Source: Bacteroidales bacterium (GTDB lineage Bacteria > Bacteroidota > Bacteroidia > Bacteroidales > UBA3824). Taken from it: a stretch of 33,910 nt of DNA. Where the stretch lies: NCBI GenBank assembly GCA_017541145.1, contig JAFXZT010000122.1:1-33910 (forward strand), read 5' to 3'. The translations under genes and the position numbers were made by a program. Below, piece after piece: positions 24,391 to 33,109 of the stretch; the stretch's first letter is position 1, and the number at the start of each line of letters is the position of its first letter. The notes under the pieces were generated by a model. It was not told the origin of the DNA and did not search any database. It saw only the letters and a list, made by a program, of their open reading frames with translations.

Positions 24391-25665
24391 ATGAAAAGAT
24401 ATATTTTAACATTAATTGCATTGTTGATAGTGGGATTGAGTGGCAACACACTCAAGGCTCAAGACTATTACGACTACGATGACGGCGAAGGTTACGACAA
24501 TCCCGGAGTCTATGCGGCTCAGGATGAAGTATATGATAGTTATGAAGTTAGAATACAAAGATTCCATCGTCCGCGAGTAAAAACAAGAGTTTATTACGAC
24601 GAAGTTTTTACAGTGGCAGCTGCTGCAACAATTATTACAGTGGCAACAATTCCGGAATTTTGGCATCCGTTGTACTACTCTTGGTATCGTCCTGTAGTTT
24701 ACAACCGTTGGTATCACAATTGTCATCACCATCATTACTACACATATTCGTATCATCCGGGCTATTTCGGATGGCATGAAGTACGTTGGGTGCCGCGTCC
24801 GCATTATTATGTGCACAGAGATTTCTATGTTCATCCTGTTTACCATCGTCCGGGTTACTATCATTTTGACCGTTATAGTTATGCTTGCCGCAACGATGTG
24901 CATGTTTATCATCATTATGACCGTCCGTACAGCTACAGCAATTACGCAAGCAATCACAGCTACGGAAGTCGTAGTTATGTTAACAACCGAATTTACTCAA
25001 ACGGCAGAAGTTCAGGTAGTTACAACTACAACAATGTAAATGCTAATTCGCGAAGCAGTTCTTCAAGCCGAGCTACAAGCAGCAGTTACAGCAGTTCAAG
25101 TAAAAACGGTAACACACGAAGTGATTCATATTCAGGACGTTCAGGTAGTTATTCGTCCGGCTCAAGTTCCAAAAACAGTTCATCTTCTAACAATTCTTAC
25201 AGCGGAAGATCGGGCTCTAACGGTTCTTCAAGCAATTCATATTCAGGACGCTCAGGATCGTCAAATGATTCATATTCAGGACGTTCAGGATCTTCAAGCA
25301 GTTACAGCGGACGTTCAGGCTCATCAAGCAGTTCGTCAAAATCGGGTTCTGACAATTACAGCGGACGTTCAGGATCTTCAAGCAGTTACAGCGGACGTTC
25401 GGGTTCGTCAAACAGTTCATATTCAGGACGTTCGGGATCGTCAAGCAGTTCTAATTCAGGACGCTCAGGTTCTTCAAGTTCTGCGTCAAAGAGCGGCTCT
25501 TCAAGCAATTCCGGACATTCATCAAGCTACAGCGGTCGTTCAGGTTCGTCAAGCAGTTCAACATCTGGACGTTCGGGCTCATCAAGCAGCTCAACATCAG
25601 GACGTTCCGGTTCATCAAACGGCTCGTATTCAGGTCGTTCTGGTTCGAGCAGCGGACATCGTTAG
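24391..25665 (+). CDS. Secreted Tyr/His-rich protein with long Ser-Gly-Arg repeat tail
   Basis: 424 residues. A signal peptide ends near LKAQ (residue 24). An acidic YYDYDDGEGYD segment follows, then a hydrophobic stretch (FTVAAAATIITVATIPEFW, about 73-91), then a His/Tyr/Trp-rich region (about 92-190, e.g. HNCHHHHYYTYSYHPGYFGWH). From about 195 it becomes low complexity, and from about 245 it carries 13 copies of SGRSGS spaced by Ser/Tyr/Asn runs. The hydrophobic plus His/Tyr-rich part resembles small Bacteroidota envelope proteins often left unnamed. No enzyme motif is seen. The tail would be a flexible, positively charged, hydroxyl-rich extension, a plausible glycosylation or matrix-binding segment, but that is speculation. 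A terminator at 25696 ends the transcript. Confidence 0.85.
   Translation: MKRYILTLIALLIVGLSGNTLKAQDYYDYDDGEGYDNPGVYAAQDEVYDSYEVRIQRFHRPRVKTRVYYDEVFTVAAAATIITVATIPEFWHPLYYSWYRPVVYNRWYHNCHHHHYYTYSYHPGYFGWHEVRWVPRPHYYVHRDFYVHPVYHRPGYYHFDRYSYACRNDVHVYHHYDRPYSYSNYASNHSYGSRSYVNNRIYSNGRSSGSYNYNNVNANSRSSSSSRATSSSYSSSSKNGNTRSDSYSGRSGSYSSGSSSKNSSSSNNSYSGRSGSNGSSSNSYSGRSGSSNDSYSGRSGSSSSYSGRSGSSSSSSKSGSDNYSGRSGSSSSYSGRSGSSNSSYSGRSGSSSSSNSGRSGSSSSASKSGSSSNSGHSSSYSGRSGSSSSSTSGRSGSSSSSTSGRSGSSNGSYSGRSGSSSGHR
25126..25662 (+). repeat. In-gene tandem repeat encoding SGRSGS units
   Basis: Thirteen degenerate copies of TCAGGACGTTCAGG-like DNA, each encoding SGRSGS, are separated by variable (TCA/AGC/AGT) serine codons. 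Copy spacing varies, so it is not a strict tandem array. The repeats may make length changes by recombination likely. Confidence 0.85.
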
Positions 25666-25695
25666 GATGTAACTTTTTTCTTAGCACAATATAAT

Positions 25696-25743
25696 AAAGA
25701 GATTGATTATCAGTGAGTTTTTCGGGTAATCAGTCTCTTTTTT
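25696..25743 (+). terminator. Terminator after the Ser-rich protein gene
   Basis: Arms AAAGAGATTGATTA (25696-25709) and TAATCAGTCTCTTT (25727-25740) pair with one G-U, followed by TTTGTTTT. It lies between two convergent genes. Confidence 0.8.
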
Positions 25744-25752
25744 GTTTTACAA

Positions 25753-26688
25753 TTATTTTACTTCTTGAATAATTCCTTTTTCGTTGATTTCTATTGTGAA
25801 TGGCAGTTTGGTGATTTGAAATTTGTTGACAATTTCTGAATCAAAATATTTGAACTCCGAACAAACTACAATTTGTTGATTTTTAATTGATTTTACTTCA
25901 TTTTCAAGCAGTTGACGATCACCGTCAAGCGAAATTGCCATTATTTTTTTGTTCGGATATCGTTTGATGTAATTTTGTAGATAGTTAAGACTTTTTTTGT
26001 TCCAAGCCGCAAAAAATATAATTGAAAAATCATTTCCTTGAAAATCAGAAGGTTTTACAGTTTTTCCGTTTTCGATATTTGGAATTTCAAAATCTTGAAT
26101 TCTTGTACCTTGTTTCAAAATTTCGTGAGCTAAAATTCTGTCTTTCAAATTATTGACCGCCGGTACATCTTGCGTTAATTGTTCTGAAATTGATTTTATG
26201 AAATCAAAATTCTTGTTGAAATCCAAAAATTCAATCAAAACAATATTTGCCAATGCTTTGGGATGCAACTTTATGAATTTCAGAAGTTTGGCTTCTAATT
26301 TTGCGGAATCGGTATTTGCTATAAGTTTTAATCCGTTTATAAGTATTTCTGATTCAGAACTTCCTGAAATTGTGGAGTTTAAGGGAATGTCAGTGTTGTA
26401 GTTAACAGAAATATTTTCTCCGGGTTGAATTATCAAAAGCATTTTTTCGTTGTTGACTATGAGTCTGAAAAACTGATAATTGCGAACCGTAGTAATTGTT
26501 GTTGAAAATTCTTTGCTGTTGTAAAATTCTATGGAATCCAGCCTTGAATTGTGTATAAGATTCTGAAAATAAATTTTTTCTGGAATTTTGTTTCCCGAAA
26601 AATCCACTTTTAAGTTAACATCTTGACCGTAACAAATTGAAGTTAACAACAAGAATAAAATCAGCATGTAACTTTTCAACTGTATCAT
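25753..26688 (-). CDS. Secreted DUF4369/TlpA-like protein with a cysteine-less thioredoxin fold
   Basis: 311 residues. A signal peptide ends near CYGQ (residue 22). The N-terminal half (about 23-110) looks like the DUF4369 beta domain common in Bacteroidota TlpA-like proteins (EKIYFQNLIHNSRLDSIEF, LIIQPGENISVNY). The C-terminal half (about 196-311) is thioredoxin/AhpC-like: IQDFEIPNIENGKTVKPSDF, FSIIFFAAWNKKS, IMAISLDGDRQ, and ITKLPFTIEINEKG with the cis-proline at about 296. Where active members have WCxxC, this protein has WNKKS (229-233), so neither redox cysteine is present. It is therefore probably a non-redox structural or binding relative. It lies downstream of purL, but a terminator (26705-26750) separates them. 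Confidence 0.75.
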   Translation of the reverse strand: MIQLKSYMLILFLLLTSICYGQDVNLKVDFSGNKIPEKIYFQNLIHNSRLDSIEFYNSKEFSTTITTVRNYQFFRLIVNNEKMLLIIQPGENISVNYNTDIPLNSTISGSSESEILINGLKLIANTDSAKLEAKLLKFIKLHPKALANIVLIEFLDFNKNFDFIKSISEQLTQDVPAVNNLKDRILAHEILKQGTRIQDFEIPNIENGKTVKPSDFQGNDFSIIFFAAWNKKSLNYLQNYIKRYPNKKIMAISLDGDRQLLENEVKSIKNQQIVVCSEFKYFDSEIVNKFQITKLPFTIEINEKGIIQEVK

Positions 26689-26704
26689 TGTTTGGAGTAA
26701 TTTG

Positions 26705-26750
26705 TAAAAAAAACAGAAATCAAGGTTGAAAAATAGCCTTGATTTCTGTT
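26705..26750 (-). terminator. Rho-independent terminator downstream of purL
   Basis: A perfect 14-base stem, AACAGAAATCAAGG (26712-26725) and CCTTGATTTCTGTT (26737-26750), has an 11-base loop. On the minus strand it is followed by eight Ts, a textbook terminator 24 bases after the purL stop. Confidence 0.88.
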
Positions 26751-26773
26751 GATAAGTGCTTAAAAATTATGTG

Positions 26774-29700
26774 TTATTTTACTTTTTCTTCGATCCATTT
26801 TCTTGCGTTAACAAACGCTTCGATCCAAGGAGAAACTTCGTCTTCTTTGCGGTCGTAAGGGTAGTAACCCCACTGCCAGTTGAAGATTGCGCGTTCAGGG
26901 TGCGGCATCATCGAAAGGTGACGTCCGTCTTCTGACACGATGGCTGCTGCGTTGTAATCAGAACCGTTCGGATTGCCCGGATATTGGTCGTAAGAATATT
27001 TCATCGGAATGTTGTAAGTTTCCTCAGCGTCAGGAAGTTGGAATTTACCTTCGCCGTGAGCTACCCAAACTCCAAGTTTTGTGCCTGCCAAACTCTTGAG
27101 CATCACTGAGTTGTTGTCAAGGATGTCAACAGTAAGGAATGCAGATTCAAACTTATGAGAATCATTATGTTTGAGTTTCGGGTGATTTTTACGTCCCGGA
27201 TATACAAGATCCAATTCGTTCATCAATTGACAACCGTTGCAAACTCCAAGTGACAATGTATCAGGACGTTTGTAGAAGTTTTCCAAAGCTTTGCTTGCCT
27301 TTTCGTTGTATTTGAAAGCGCCTGCCCAGCCTTTTGCTGAACCCAAAACGTCTGAGTTGGAGAATCCGCCGCAATATACAATAAAGTTAACATCTTCCAA
27401 AGTTTCGCGACCTGATGCCAAGTCGGTCATGTGAACGTCTTTTACGTCAAAACCGGCAAGATACATGGTGTAAGCCATTTCGCGGTCACCGTTGATACCT
27501 TTTTCGCGGATGATTGCGGCTTTGATTCCGGTTTTGTTGCGACGTTTCGGACTGATGCCGTATTGATTGAATTTGCCGGTGAAATTCTTCGGAAATGCAA
27601 ATTCAAGCGACTGTTTGTTGTAATTGTTGAAACGGCTTTCTGCACAAGTTTTTTCGGTTTGAATGCTGTCGAGCAAGTAAGATGTCTTGAACCAGATGTC
27701 ACGCAACGAAATGATATCCAAATTTAAAGTCTTGCCTTGGTGAGCAATCTTGATATTTCTTGTCGGGATTGTTTTACCGATTACTTCAAACGAAATGCCT
27801 TCTGCGTTGAGAATTGCAGATACTTTGTCTAAGTCGGCAATTTGAATTACTACGCCCGGATTTTCGCTGAATAATGTTGTGCAAAGGTCGTAATTATCAG
27901 TTAATTCGATATCCAAACCGCCTGAAACTGTAGAGAATGTCATTTCGAGTAATGTGGTAATCAAACCGCCTGCCGATACGTCGTGACCTGCAAGTATAAG
28001 TTTTTCGTTAACAAGTTTTTGTACAGTATTAAACGCCTTGCGGAAATACTTGCTGTCTGCCACGTCAGGACAGTTATCTCCTAATGAATTAACAACTTGT
28101 GCAAAACTTGAACCTCCAAGTGACGGAGCTTTCTTAGAAAAATCGATGTAAAGTAATTGAGAATCTTCTACAGGTTTCAAATCCGGAGTTACAATTTTTT
28201 TAACATCGGATACATCGCCTGCTGAAGTGATAATTACAGTACCGGGAGCCAAAACTTTTGAACCATCAGGATATTTCTGAGTCATTGAAAGTGAGTCCTT
28301 TCCGGTTGGAATATTGATTCCCAATTCAATTGCAAATTTGCTTGCAGCTTCTACGGCTGAGTATAAACGTGCATCTTCGCCTGTATTTTTGCAAGGCCAC
28401 ATCCAGTTGGCACTCAGCGAGATAGAATCAATACCGTTTTCAAGCGGTGCCCAAACAATATTTGTAAGAGATTCTGCAATTGCCATTCTTGAACCGGCTT
28501 GAGCGTCAATCAATGCGATTGCCGGAGCGTGACCAAGTGCTGTAGCCATACCGCGTGTACCGGTATAATCAATTGTAACTGCACCTAAGTCGCAGAGCGG
28601 CAACTGAATAGCACCTGTTGTTTGCTGACGTGCGATTTTTCCTGTTACTGAACGGTCAACTTTGTTGGTAAGCCAATCTTTGCATGCAACTGCTTCTATC
28701 TGAAGTACTTCTGCTAAGTATTCTGAGAATTTGTCGTCAGAGTATTTTACCGGAGCATATTTTTTGTCAACAGTAATATCGTTCATTACAGTCTTTGGCG
28801 GATTGCCGAAGAAATCTTCAAGCTTGAGGTTGATCGGAGTGGTTTTGTCCGGATTTACAAATTTGAAAATCATGTCGTTAGTAGTTTTACCAACAACATA
28901 CATCGGAGCACGCTCTCTGTCGGCAATTCTGTTGAGAAGTTCTACGTAATTGGGATCGATTACCAAACCCATACGTTCTTGCGATTCGTTTCCGATGATT
29001 TCTTTTGATGACAGGGTCGGGTCGCCAACCGGAAGTTTGTTGATTTCGATTGTACCGCCGGTCTCTTCTACCAATTCAGAAAGGCAATTTAAGTGACCGC
29101 CTGCGCCGTGGTCGTGAACCGAAACTATCGGATTGGTATCGAGTTCGGAAATGGCACGAATTGCGTTGTAAACACGTTTTTGCATTTCAGGATTAGAACG
29201 CTGAACTGCATTCAATTCGATATCGTTTTTGTATTGACCTGTAGCAACGGAACTTACAGCACCGCCACCCATACCGATTCGGTAATTGTCGCCACCGAGT
29301 ACTACAATCGGTAGATCAGGAGTCGGTTTGCCCTTCAGACTGTCTTGCTTTTTAGCGTAACCGATACCGCCGGCTTGCATGATTACTTTGTCGAAACCGT
29401 ATTTGCTTTCGTCCTCAAAATATTCGAAAGTCATGAGCGAACCGTTGATAAGCGGTTGACCGAATTTGTTACCGAAATCGCTCGCACCGTTTGATGCTTT
29501 GATAAGAATTTCTACCGGAGTTTGGTAAAGCCATTTACGTTCAGGAACTTGGCGTTCCCATTCACGGCCCTTTACATCCGCCAAAGGTTTTTGGTTGCCG
29601 TCAAGTTGTTCTTCCAAACGGGGATACGAAGTCATATAAACAGCAGTTCCGGCAATCGGGAAACTACCCTTACCACCCGCCATTCTGTCACGGATTTCGC

Positions 29701-30502
29701 CGCCCGAACCGGTAGCCGCACCGTTGAAAGGTTCTACTGTGGTTGGGAAGTTGTGGGTTTCTGCCTTCATCGACAATACTGTCTCTACGTCTTTGATTTC
29801 AAATTCGGAAGAAGTATCCGGTTTTTCAGGCGCAAATTGCTCTGAAACATGTCCTTCCAAAAATGCTACATTGTCTTTGTATGCCGAAACAATTCCTCTT
29901 GGATTTGCTTTTGAAGTATTTTTAATCAGTTGAAAGAGAGATTCTTCCTTAGGTTTTCCATCGATGATAAATTGACCTCCGAAAATCTTGTGGCGGCAGT
30001 GTTCAGAGTTTACTTGAGAAAATCCGAATACTTCGCTGTCGGTAAGTTTTCTGCCCAACTGTTTTCCAAGATTTTCAAGATATTCGATTTCTTGTTCGCT
30101 GAGAGCCAAACCTTCTTTTTGGTTGTAAGTTCTCATGTCATCGATATAAACTACAGGATCCGGTTTTTTGTCGATGGTGAAAACATTTTCATCTACGTCT
30201 TTGTAAATCCTCTGGAGCATTTTATCGAAAACCGGTTCTTCGCCTTCCGGCACGGGAACAAACTGCTCGATGCGCTCTACGCCTTCAATGCCCATATTCT
30301 GAGTGATTTCCACAGCGTTGGTACTCCATGGTGTGATCATCTCTTTGCGAGGTCCTACAAATGTACCTTTTATTTTGTTTTCTGAAAGGTGTTTGGCATT
30401 GCCAAAAAGCCAAACCAATTTTTCATCATCTGCTTGTGACAATGCATGCTTGAATTTTGCTGCATATATCACAGAACCTTCTGACTGATAAAATATTAAC
30501 AT
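26774..30502 (-). CDS. purL: Phosphoribosylformylglycinamidine synthase, single-chain
   Basis: 1242 residues, the size of the large single-chain form. It converts FGAR to FGAM with glutamine and ATP, step four of purine synthesis. The synthetase part carries VLSMKAETHNFPTTVEPFNGAATGSGGEIRD (from about 240), DHGAGGHLNCLSEL and AGHDVSAGGLITTL. The C-terminal glutaminase has the nucleophile near C1088 in LGVCNGCQL and the partner His/Glu near 1200 in MMPHPERAIFNW. The ATG at 30502 starts MLIFYQSEGSVIYAA, appropriate for the PurS-like N-terminal domain. A promoter lies at 30540 and a strong terminator follows. No purine riboswitch is seen in the short leader. Confidence 0.97.
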   Translation of the reverse strand: MLIFYQSEGSVIYAAKFKHALSQADDEKLVWLFGNAKHLSENKIKGTFVGPRKEMITPWSTNAVEITQNMGIEGVERIEQFVPVPEGEEPVFDKMLQRIYKDVDENVFTIDKKPDPVVYIDDMRTYNQKEGLALSEQEIEYLENLGKQLGRKLTDSEVFGFSQVNSEHCRHKIFGGQFIIDGKPKEESLFQLIKNTSKANPRGIVSAYKDNVAFLEGHVSEQFAPEKPDTSSEFEIKDVETVLSMKAETHNFPTTVEPFNGAATGSGGEIRDRMAGGKGSFPIAGTAVYMTSYPRLEEQLDGNQKPLADVKGREWERQVPERKWLYQTPVEILIKASNGASDFGNKFGQPLINGSLMTFEYFEDESKYGFDKVIMQAGGIGYAKKQDSLKGKPTPDLPIVVLGGDNYRIGMGGGAVSSVATGQYKNDIELNAVQRSNPEMQKRVYNAIRAISELDTNPIVSVHDHGAGGHLNCLSELVEETGGTIEINKLPVGDPTLSSKEIIGNESQERMGLVIDPNYVELLNRIADRERAPMYVVGKTTNDMIFKFVNPDKTTPINLKLEDFFGNPPKTVMNDITVDKKYAPVKYSDDKFSEYLAEVLQIEAVACKDWLTNKVDRSVTGKIARQQTTGAIQLPLCDLGAVTIDYTGTRGMATALGHAPAIALIDAQAGSRMAIAESLTNIVWAPLENGIDSISLSANWMWPCKNTGEDARLYSAVEAASKFAIELGINIPTGKDSLSMTQKYPDGSKVLAPGTVIITSAGDVSDVKKIVTPDLKPVEDSQLLYIDFSKKAPSLGGSSFAQVVNSLGDNCPDVADSKYFRKAFNTVQKLVNEKLILAGHDVSAGGLITTLLEMTFSTVSGGLDIELTDNYDLCTTLFSENPGVVIQIADLDKVSAILNAEGISFEVIGKTIPTRNIKIAHQGKTLNLDIISLRDIWFKTSYLLDSIQTEKTCAESRFNNYNKQSLEFAFPKNFTGKFNQYGISPKRRNKTGIKAAIIREKGINGDREMAYTMYLAGFDVKDVHMTDLASGRETLEDVNFIVYCGGFSNSDVLGSAKGWAGAFKYNEKASKALENFYKRPDTLSLGVCNGCQLMNELDLVYPGRKNHPKLKHNDSHKFESAFLTVDILDNNSVMLKSLAGTKLGVWVAHGEGKFQLPDAEETYNIPMKYSYDQYPGNPNGSDYNAAAIVSEDGRHLSMMPHPERAIFNWQWGYYPYDRKEDEVSPWIEAFVNARKWIEEKVK

Positions 30503-30539
30503 AATTTATGGAATTATTTTGGTAATTATTTTCTATCAG

Positions 30540-30547
30540 CAAAGGTA
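30540..30547 (-). promoter_or_regulatory. Promoter -7 element for purL
   Basis: On the minus strand TACCTTTG matches TAnnTTTG exactly, 37 bases before the ATG at 30502. No strong TTTG is found at the -33 spacing. Confidence 0.5.
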
Positions 30548-30597
30548 AGCAAAAAACTTGGAATTTATGTTAACATACACAAAAATTTATAATTATA

Positions 30598-31293
30598 CTA
30601 AATCATTCCAAGCATTTGCAATATTATTTGTGTACAAATGGCTGTAAATATGCCGTTTAGAGTTAGACCCAAACTTGAATATGCTCCGTAATGATATCCA
30701 ACTTCCAATGCTTTGGATGTTCCGACTGCGTGGGCTGCCATTCCGAGGGCGAGACTTTGTGATATCGGATTTGTTACGCCGCACAGTTGTAATATCTTGA
30801 ATCCGAACATCCCGCCGAAAATTCCTGTAAATACCACAGCTACAGTTGTTAACGATTCTATTCCGCCCAAAATTCTTGTGATTTCCATTGCAATAGGTGT
30901 TGTAACTGATTTGCTTGCTAATGAGAGAGATACAGCTCGTGATGCGCCGAGAATATTTGCAAATAATACTACCGAAATTACGCCCATGATACAGCCTACA
31001 AACGATGATGCTATCAACGGAAATACCTGTTTTTTGATTGAAGTAAGTTGCTTGTAAAGCGGTACTCCCAAGGCTACAACGGCAGGTTTTAACCAAAATT
31101 CTATCATCTGTCCCGATTCGTGATACGTTTCGTAATCGATATTGAAAAATTGTAAGAAAACGATTATCAATGTGATACTTATCAAAAGCGGGTTCAAGAG
31201 AATTGAGCCGGTTTTTTTCTGAAGAATTTTTGCTAAATAATATAGTGTGAAAGTTATAAAAACCAGTACAAAGCTATTTTTTAGAAGTTCCAT
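30598..31293 (-). CDS. lrgB: LrgB family membrane protein
   Basis: 231 residues with six to seven hydrophobic segments. The LrgB signature is clear: EFWLKPAVVALGVPLYKQ (about 65-82), SLSLASKSVTTPIAMEI (about 122-138), GMAAHAVGTSKALEVG (about 184-199) and SSLGLTLNGIFTAI. LrgB acts with LrgA. The pair was first described as a regulator of murein hydrolase activity and autolysis and later implicated in pyruvate uptake in some bacteria; plant relatives move glycolate and glycerate. The start overlaps the end of lrgA by 20 bases, so the two are translated together. Confidence 0.92.
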   Translation of the reverse strand: MELLKNSFVLVFITFTLYYLAKILQKKTGSILLNPLLISITLIIVFLQFFNIDYETYHESGQMIEFWLKPAVVALGVPLYKQLTSIKKQVFPLIASSFVGCIMGVISVVLFANILGASRAVSLSLASKSVTTPIAMEITRILGGIESLTTVAVVFTGIFGGMFGFKILQLCGVTNPISQSLALGMAAHAVGTSKALEVGYHYGAYSSLGLTLNGIFTAICTQIILQMLGMI

Positions 31294-31651
31294 TTTTCTT
31301 TTCCTTTTTGTTATTGAAATGTTTTCTCAAAATTTGGTGTGTCCATCCCGAAGTCACCAAAACAATAATTGTACTAATTACAGTAGCCAAAATAATCGGC
31401 AGCCATTCAGCTTTTATGATGTCGAAATATTTCATAAGAGCCACACTTGGAGGTACAAAAAAGAATGCGAGATTTTCCAACAAAAAATTACTTATCTTGT
31501 TTACCCATTCGTATTTTATCAACTTGATTTTCAAGAAAAAAGTCAGCAAAATCATTCCGATAATGCAGGAAGGGAACTGGATGTCGGTAAGCCAGACGAT
31601 AAGTTCGCCCAATGCAAGGCATCCGAAAATGATTATAAATTGTATTAACAT
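31274..31651 (-). CDS. lrgA: LrgA/CidA family membrane protein
   Basis: 125 residues, four hydrophobic segments, typical of the holin-like CidA/LrgA family. LGELIVWLTDIQFPSCIIGMILL (about 13-35) is the family core, followed by a long helix pair and FFVPPSVALMKYF (about 68-80). It overlaps lrgB by 20 bases downstream. A TAnnTTTG promoter element lies 28 bases upstream of the ATG at 31651. The partner and family are clear; the transported solute here is not known. Confidence 0.9.
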   Translation of the reverse strand: MLIQFIIIFGCLALGELIVWLTDIQFPSCIIGMILLTFFLKIKLIKYEWVNKISNFLLENLAFFFVPPSVALMKYFDIIKAEWLPIILATVISTIIVLVTSGWTHQILRKHFNNKKEKKNGTSKK

Positions 31652-31678
31652 GATTTTAATTTATATTTTTTCTAAATG

Positions 31679-31686
31679 CAAAAATA
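31679..31686 (-). promoter_or_regulatory. Promoter -7 element for lrgAB
   Basis: On the minus strand TATTTTTG matches TAnnTTTG, giving a leader of about 20 bases before lrgA. Confidence 0.45.
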
Positions 31687-31752
31687 GCCAAATGATTCCT
31701 AAAGGATGTTAAATTAATGCAATTCTACATTTTTTTTTATGATAAGAATGTA

Positions 31753-31760
31753 TAATTTTG
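31753..31760 (+). promoter_or_regulatory. Promoter -7 element for trxB
   Basis: TAATTTTG matches TAnnTTTG. It ends 11 bases before the ATG at 31772 and 23 before the alternative ATG at 31784. Confidence 0.5.
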
Positions 31761-31771
31761 TCGTAAATTAA

Positions 31772-32719
31772 ATGTCAGAAAATATGGGATTGATTACAAC
31801 AAAATGCCTGATAATAGGTTCAGGACCAGCAGGTTATACAGCAGGGATGTATTTGTCGCGAGCAGGAATCGACGCAACAATTATTTCAGGACCGCAGCCC
31901 GGCGGACAGCTTACCGATACACATGAAATCGAAAATTATCCCGGTTTTCCGGATAGTATCGGCGGCTATGATTTGATGGAATTGATGAAAAAACAAGCGG
32001 AGAAATTTGGTGCTAAAAATGTTTTGGGACAAATTACCGAAGCCGATTTTTCAAAACGTCCGTTTCATTTGAAAGCCGATAATAGTGATGAGTATGTAGC
32101 TGACACTGTGATTATTGCAACCGGAGCTACAGCAAAATATACAGGTTTGGAATCCGAGAAAAAATATCTTGGACAAGGTGTTTCGGCGTGTGCTGTTTGT
32201 GACGGATTTTTTTACCGTAAAAAAGATGTAATTGTAGTTGGCGGCGGCGATACAGCTGTTGGCGACGCATTGTATCTTAGCAATATTTGCAACAAAGTTT
32301 ATGTAGCGGTTCGCAAGCCGTATTTGCGTGCTACACAGATACTTCAGGATAGAATGAAAGCTGCAAAAAATATTGAACTTCTTACAGAAACCGTTGTAAC
32401 AGAGATTTATGGAAACGATGGGGTAGAAGGAGTTACGGTAAAATTCCGCAAAGATACACCGGAGGAGAAAGTTAGACAAATTCCTGTGGCAGGATATTTT
32501 GCAGCTGTAGGTCGCAAGCCTCAGACCGATGTTTTCAGTTCGCAGATAGAGACCGATGAAGCGGGTTATATTCTCACCAACGGCAAAGATACGAAAACCA
32601 ATATTGAAGGCGTATTTGTAGCCGGCGATTGTGCTGACCCTGTTTATCGTCAGGCGGTAGTTGCGGCGGGTACGGGTGCAAAAGCTGCATTGGATGTAGA
32701 AAAGTTTTTGAACTCTTAG
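31772..32719 (+). CDS. trxB: Thioredoxin reductase (NADPH)
   Basis: 315 residues. It passes electrons from NADPH through FAD to thioredoxin. FAD-binding GSGPAG is at 16-21, the redox cysteines C140 and C143 are in ACAVCDGFFY, the NADPH-binding GGGDTA is at 157-162, and the C-terminal FAD motif GVFVAGDCAD lies near 285. Two starts are possible: ATG at 31772 (MSENMGLITTK) or at 31784 (MGLITTK). The promoter at 31753-31760 would leave only about 7 leader bases for the first but about 19 for the second, so the second deserves consideration. It is transcribed away from lrgAB. Confidence 0.95.
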   Translation: MSENMGLITTKCLIIGSGPAGYTAGMYLSRAGIDATIISGPQPGGQLTDTHEIENYPGFPDSIGGYDLMELMKKQAEKFGAKNVLGQITEADFSKRPFHLKADNSDEYVADTVIIATGATAKYTGLESEKKYLGQGVSACAVCDGFFYRKKDVIVVGGGDTAVGDALYLSNICNKVYVAVRKPYLRATQILQDRMKAAKNIELLTETVVTEIYGNDGVEGVTVKFRKDTPEEKVRQIPVAGYFAAVGRKPQTDVFSSQIETDEAGYILTNGKDTKTNIEGVFVAGDCADPVYRQAVVAAGTGAKAALDVEKFLNS

Positions 32720-32787
32720 AAATCAATATATTATGACGTCGTAAAAAAAAAAGATATATAAAATTTTTCTAATATCAAAAAAGTATA

Positions 32788-32795
32788 TAACTTTG
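32788..32795 (+). promoter_or_regulatory. Promoter -7 element for tRNA-Pro
   Basis: TAACTTTG matches TAnnTTTG exactly, 51 bases before the tRNA 5' end, with a TTTTT tract (32764-32768) near -33. Confidence 0.55.
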
Positions 32796-32846
32796 CGGCG
32801 TCATAGTAAAAGAATTTACAACGTCAATGATTATTGTTTAAAATTG

Positions 32847-32920
32847 CGGGGTGTAGCGCAGTTGGCTAGCGTACTTGCATGGGGTGCAAGTGGTCGCCAG
32901 TTCGAGTCTGGCCACTCCGA
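32847..32920 (+). tRNA. tRNA-Pro (anticodon GGG)
   Basis: A full cloverleaf of 74 bases. The acceptor stem CGGGGTG pairs with CACTCCG (one G-U), D stem GCGC/GCGT, anticodon stem CTTGC/GCAAG with loop ATGGGGT (anticodon GGG, then G37), five-base variable loop, T stem GCCAG/CTGGC with loop TTCGAGT, and discriminator A. The C1-G72 pair and G37 after GGG are typical of bacterial tRNA-Pro. The CCA end is not fully encoded (ACCG follows). It reads proline codons CCC and CCU. Confidence 0.95.
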
Positions 32921-32923
32921 CCG

Positions 32924-32953
32924 AAGACCGCCTTTAAAGCGGTCTTTTTTTTT
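32924..32953 (+). terminator. Terminator after tRNA-Pro
   Basis: Stem AAGACCGC (32924-32931) and GCGGTCTT (32939-32946), loop CTTTAAA, followed by a run of Ts to 32953. It starts four bases after the tRNA. Confidence 0.92.
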
Positions 32954-33109
32954 CTGTTTGACATCGAATGGATTAATCGATTTTTTGCTAACTTGCGGGA
33001 ATTTCCTAAAATTGTTGAAAATAAAAAACTGCCTTAATTTTGCTCTCAAAATGCTCTTTGCTGTTGCTCTCCAAATGCTCACCGCTAAGAAGGATTTATG
33101 AATTTTAAG

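Noticed and set aside
25126-25662. CRISPR-like repeat array
   Set aside because: Repeats are degenerate, irregularly spaced, in frame and code for SGRSGS within an intact gene; no cas genes are present.
25040-25672. 210-codon plus-strand frame inside the Ser-rich gene
   Set aside because: It is the +1 reading of the repeat DNA (Asp/Val/Gln-rich), a by-product of repetitive serine codons; the in-frame protein has a signal peptide and this one does not.
32732-32805. Inverted repeat TATGACG...CGTCATA flanking the tRNA promoter
   Set aside because: Only seven bases per arm in AT-rich DNA with no dyad partner elsewhere; not enough to call an operator.
32793-33101. 102-codon plus-strand frame
   Set aside because: It runs straight through tRNA-Pro and its terminator, so it is not a protein gene.
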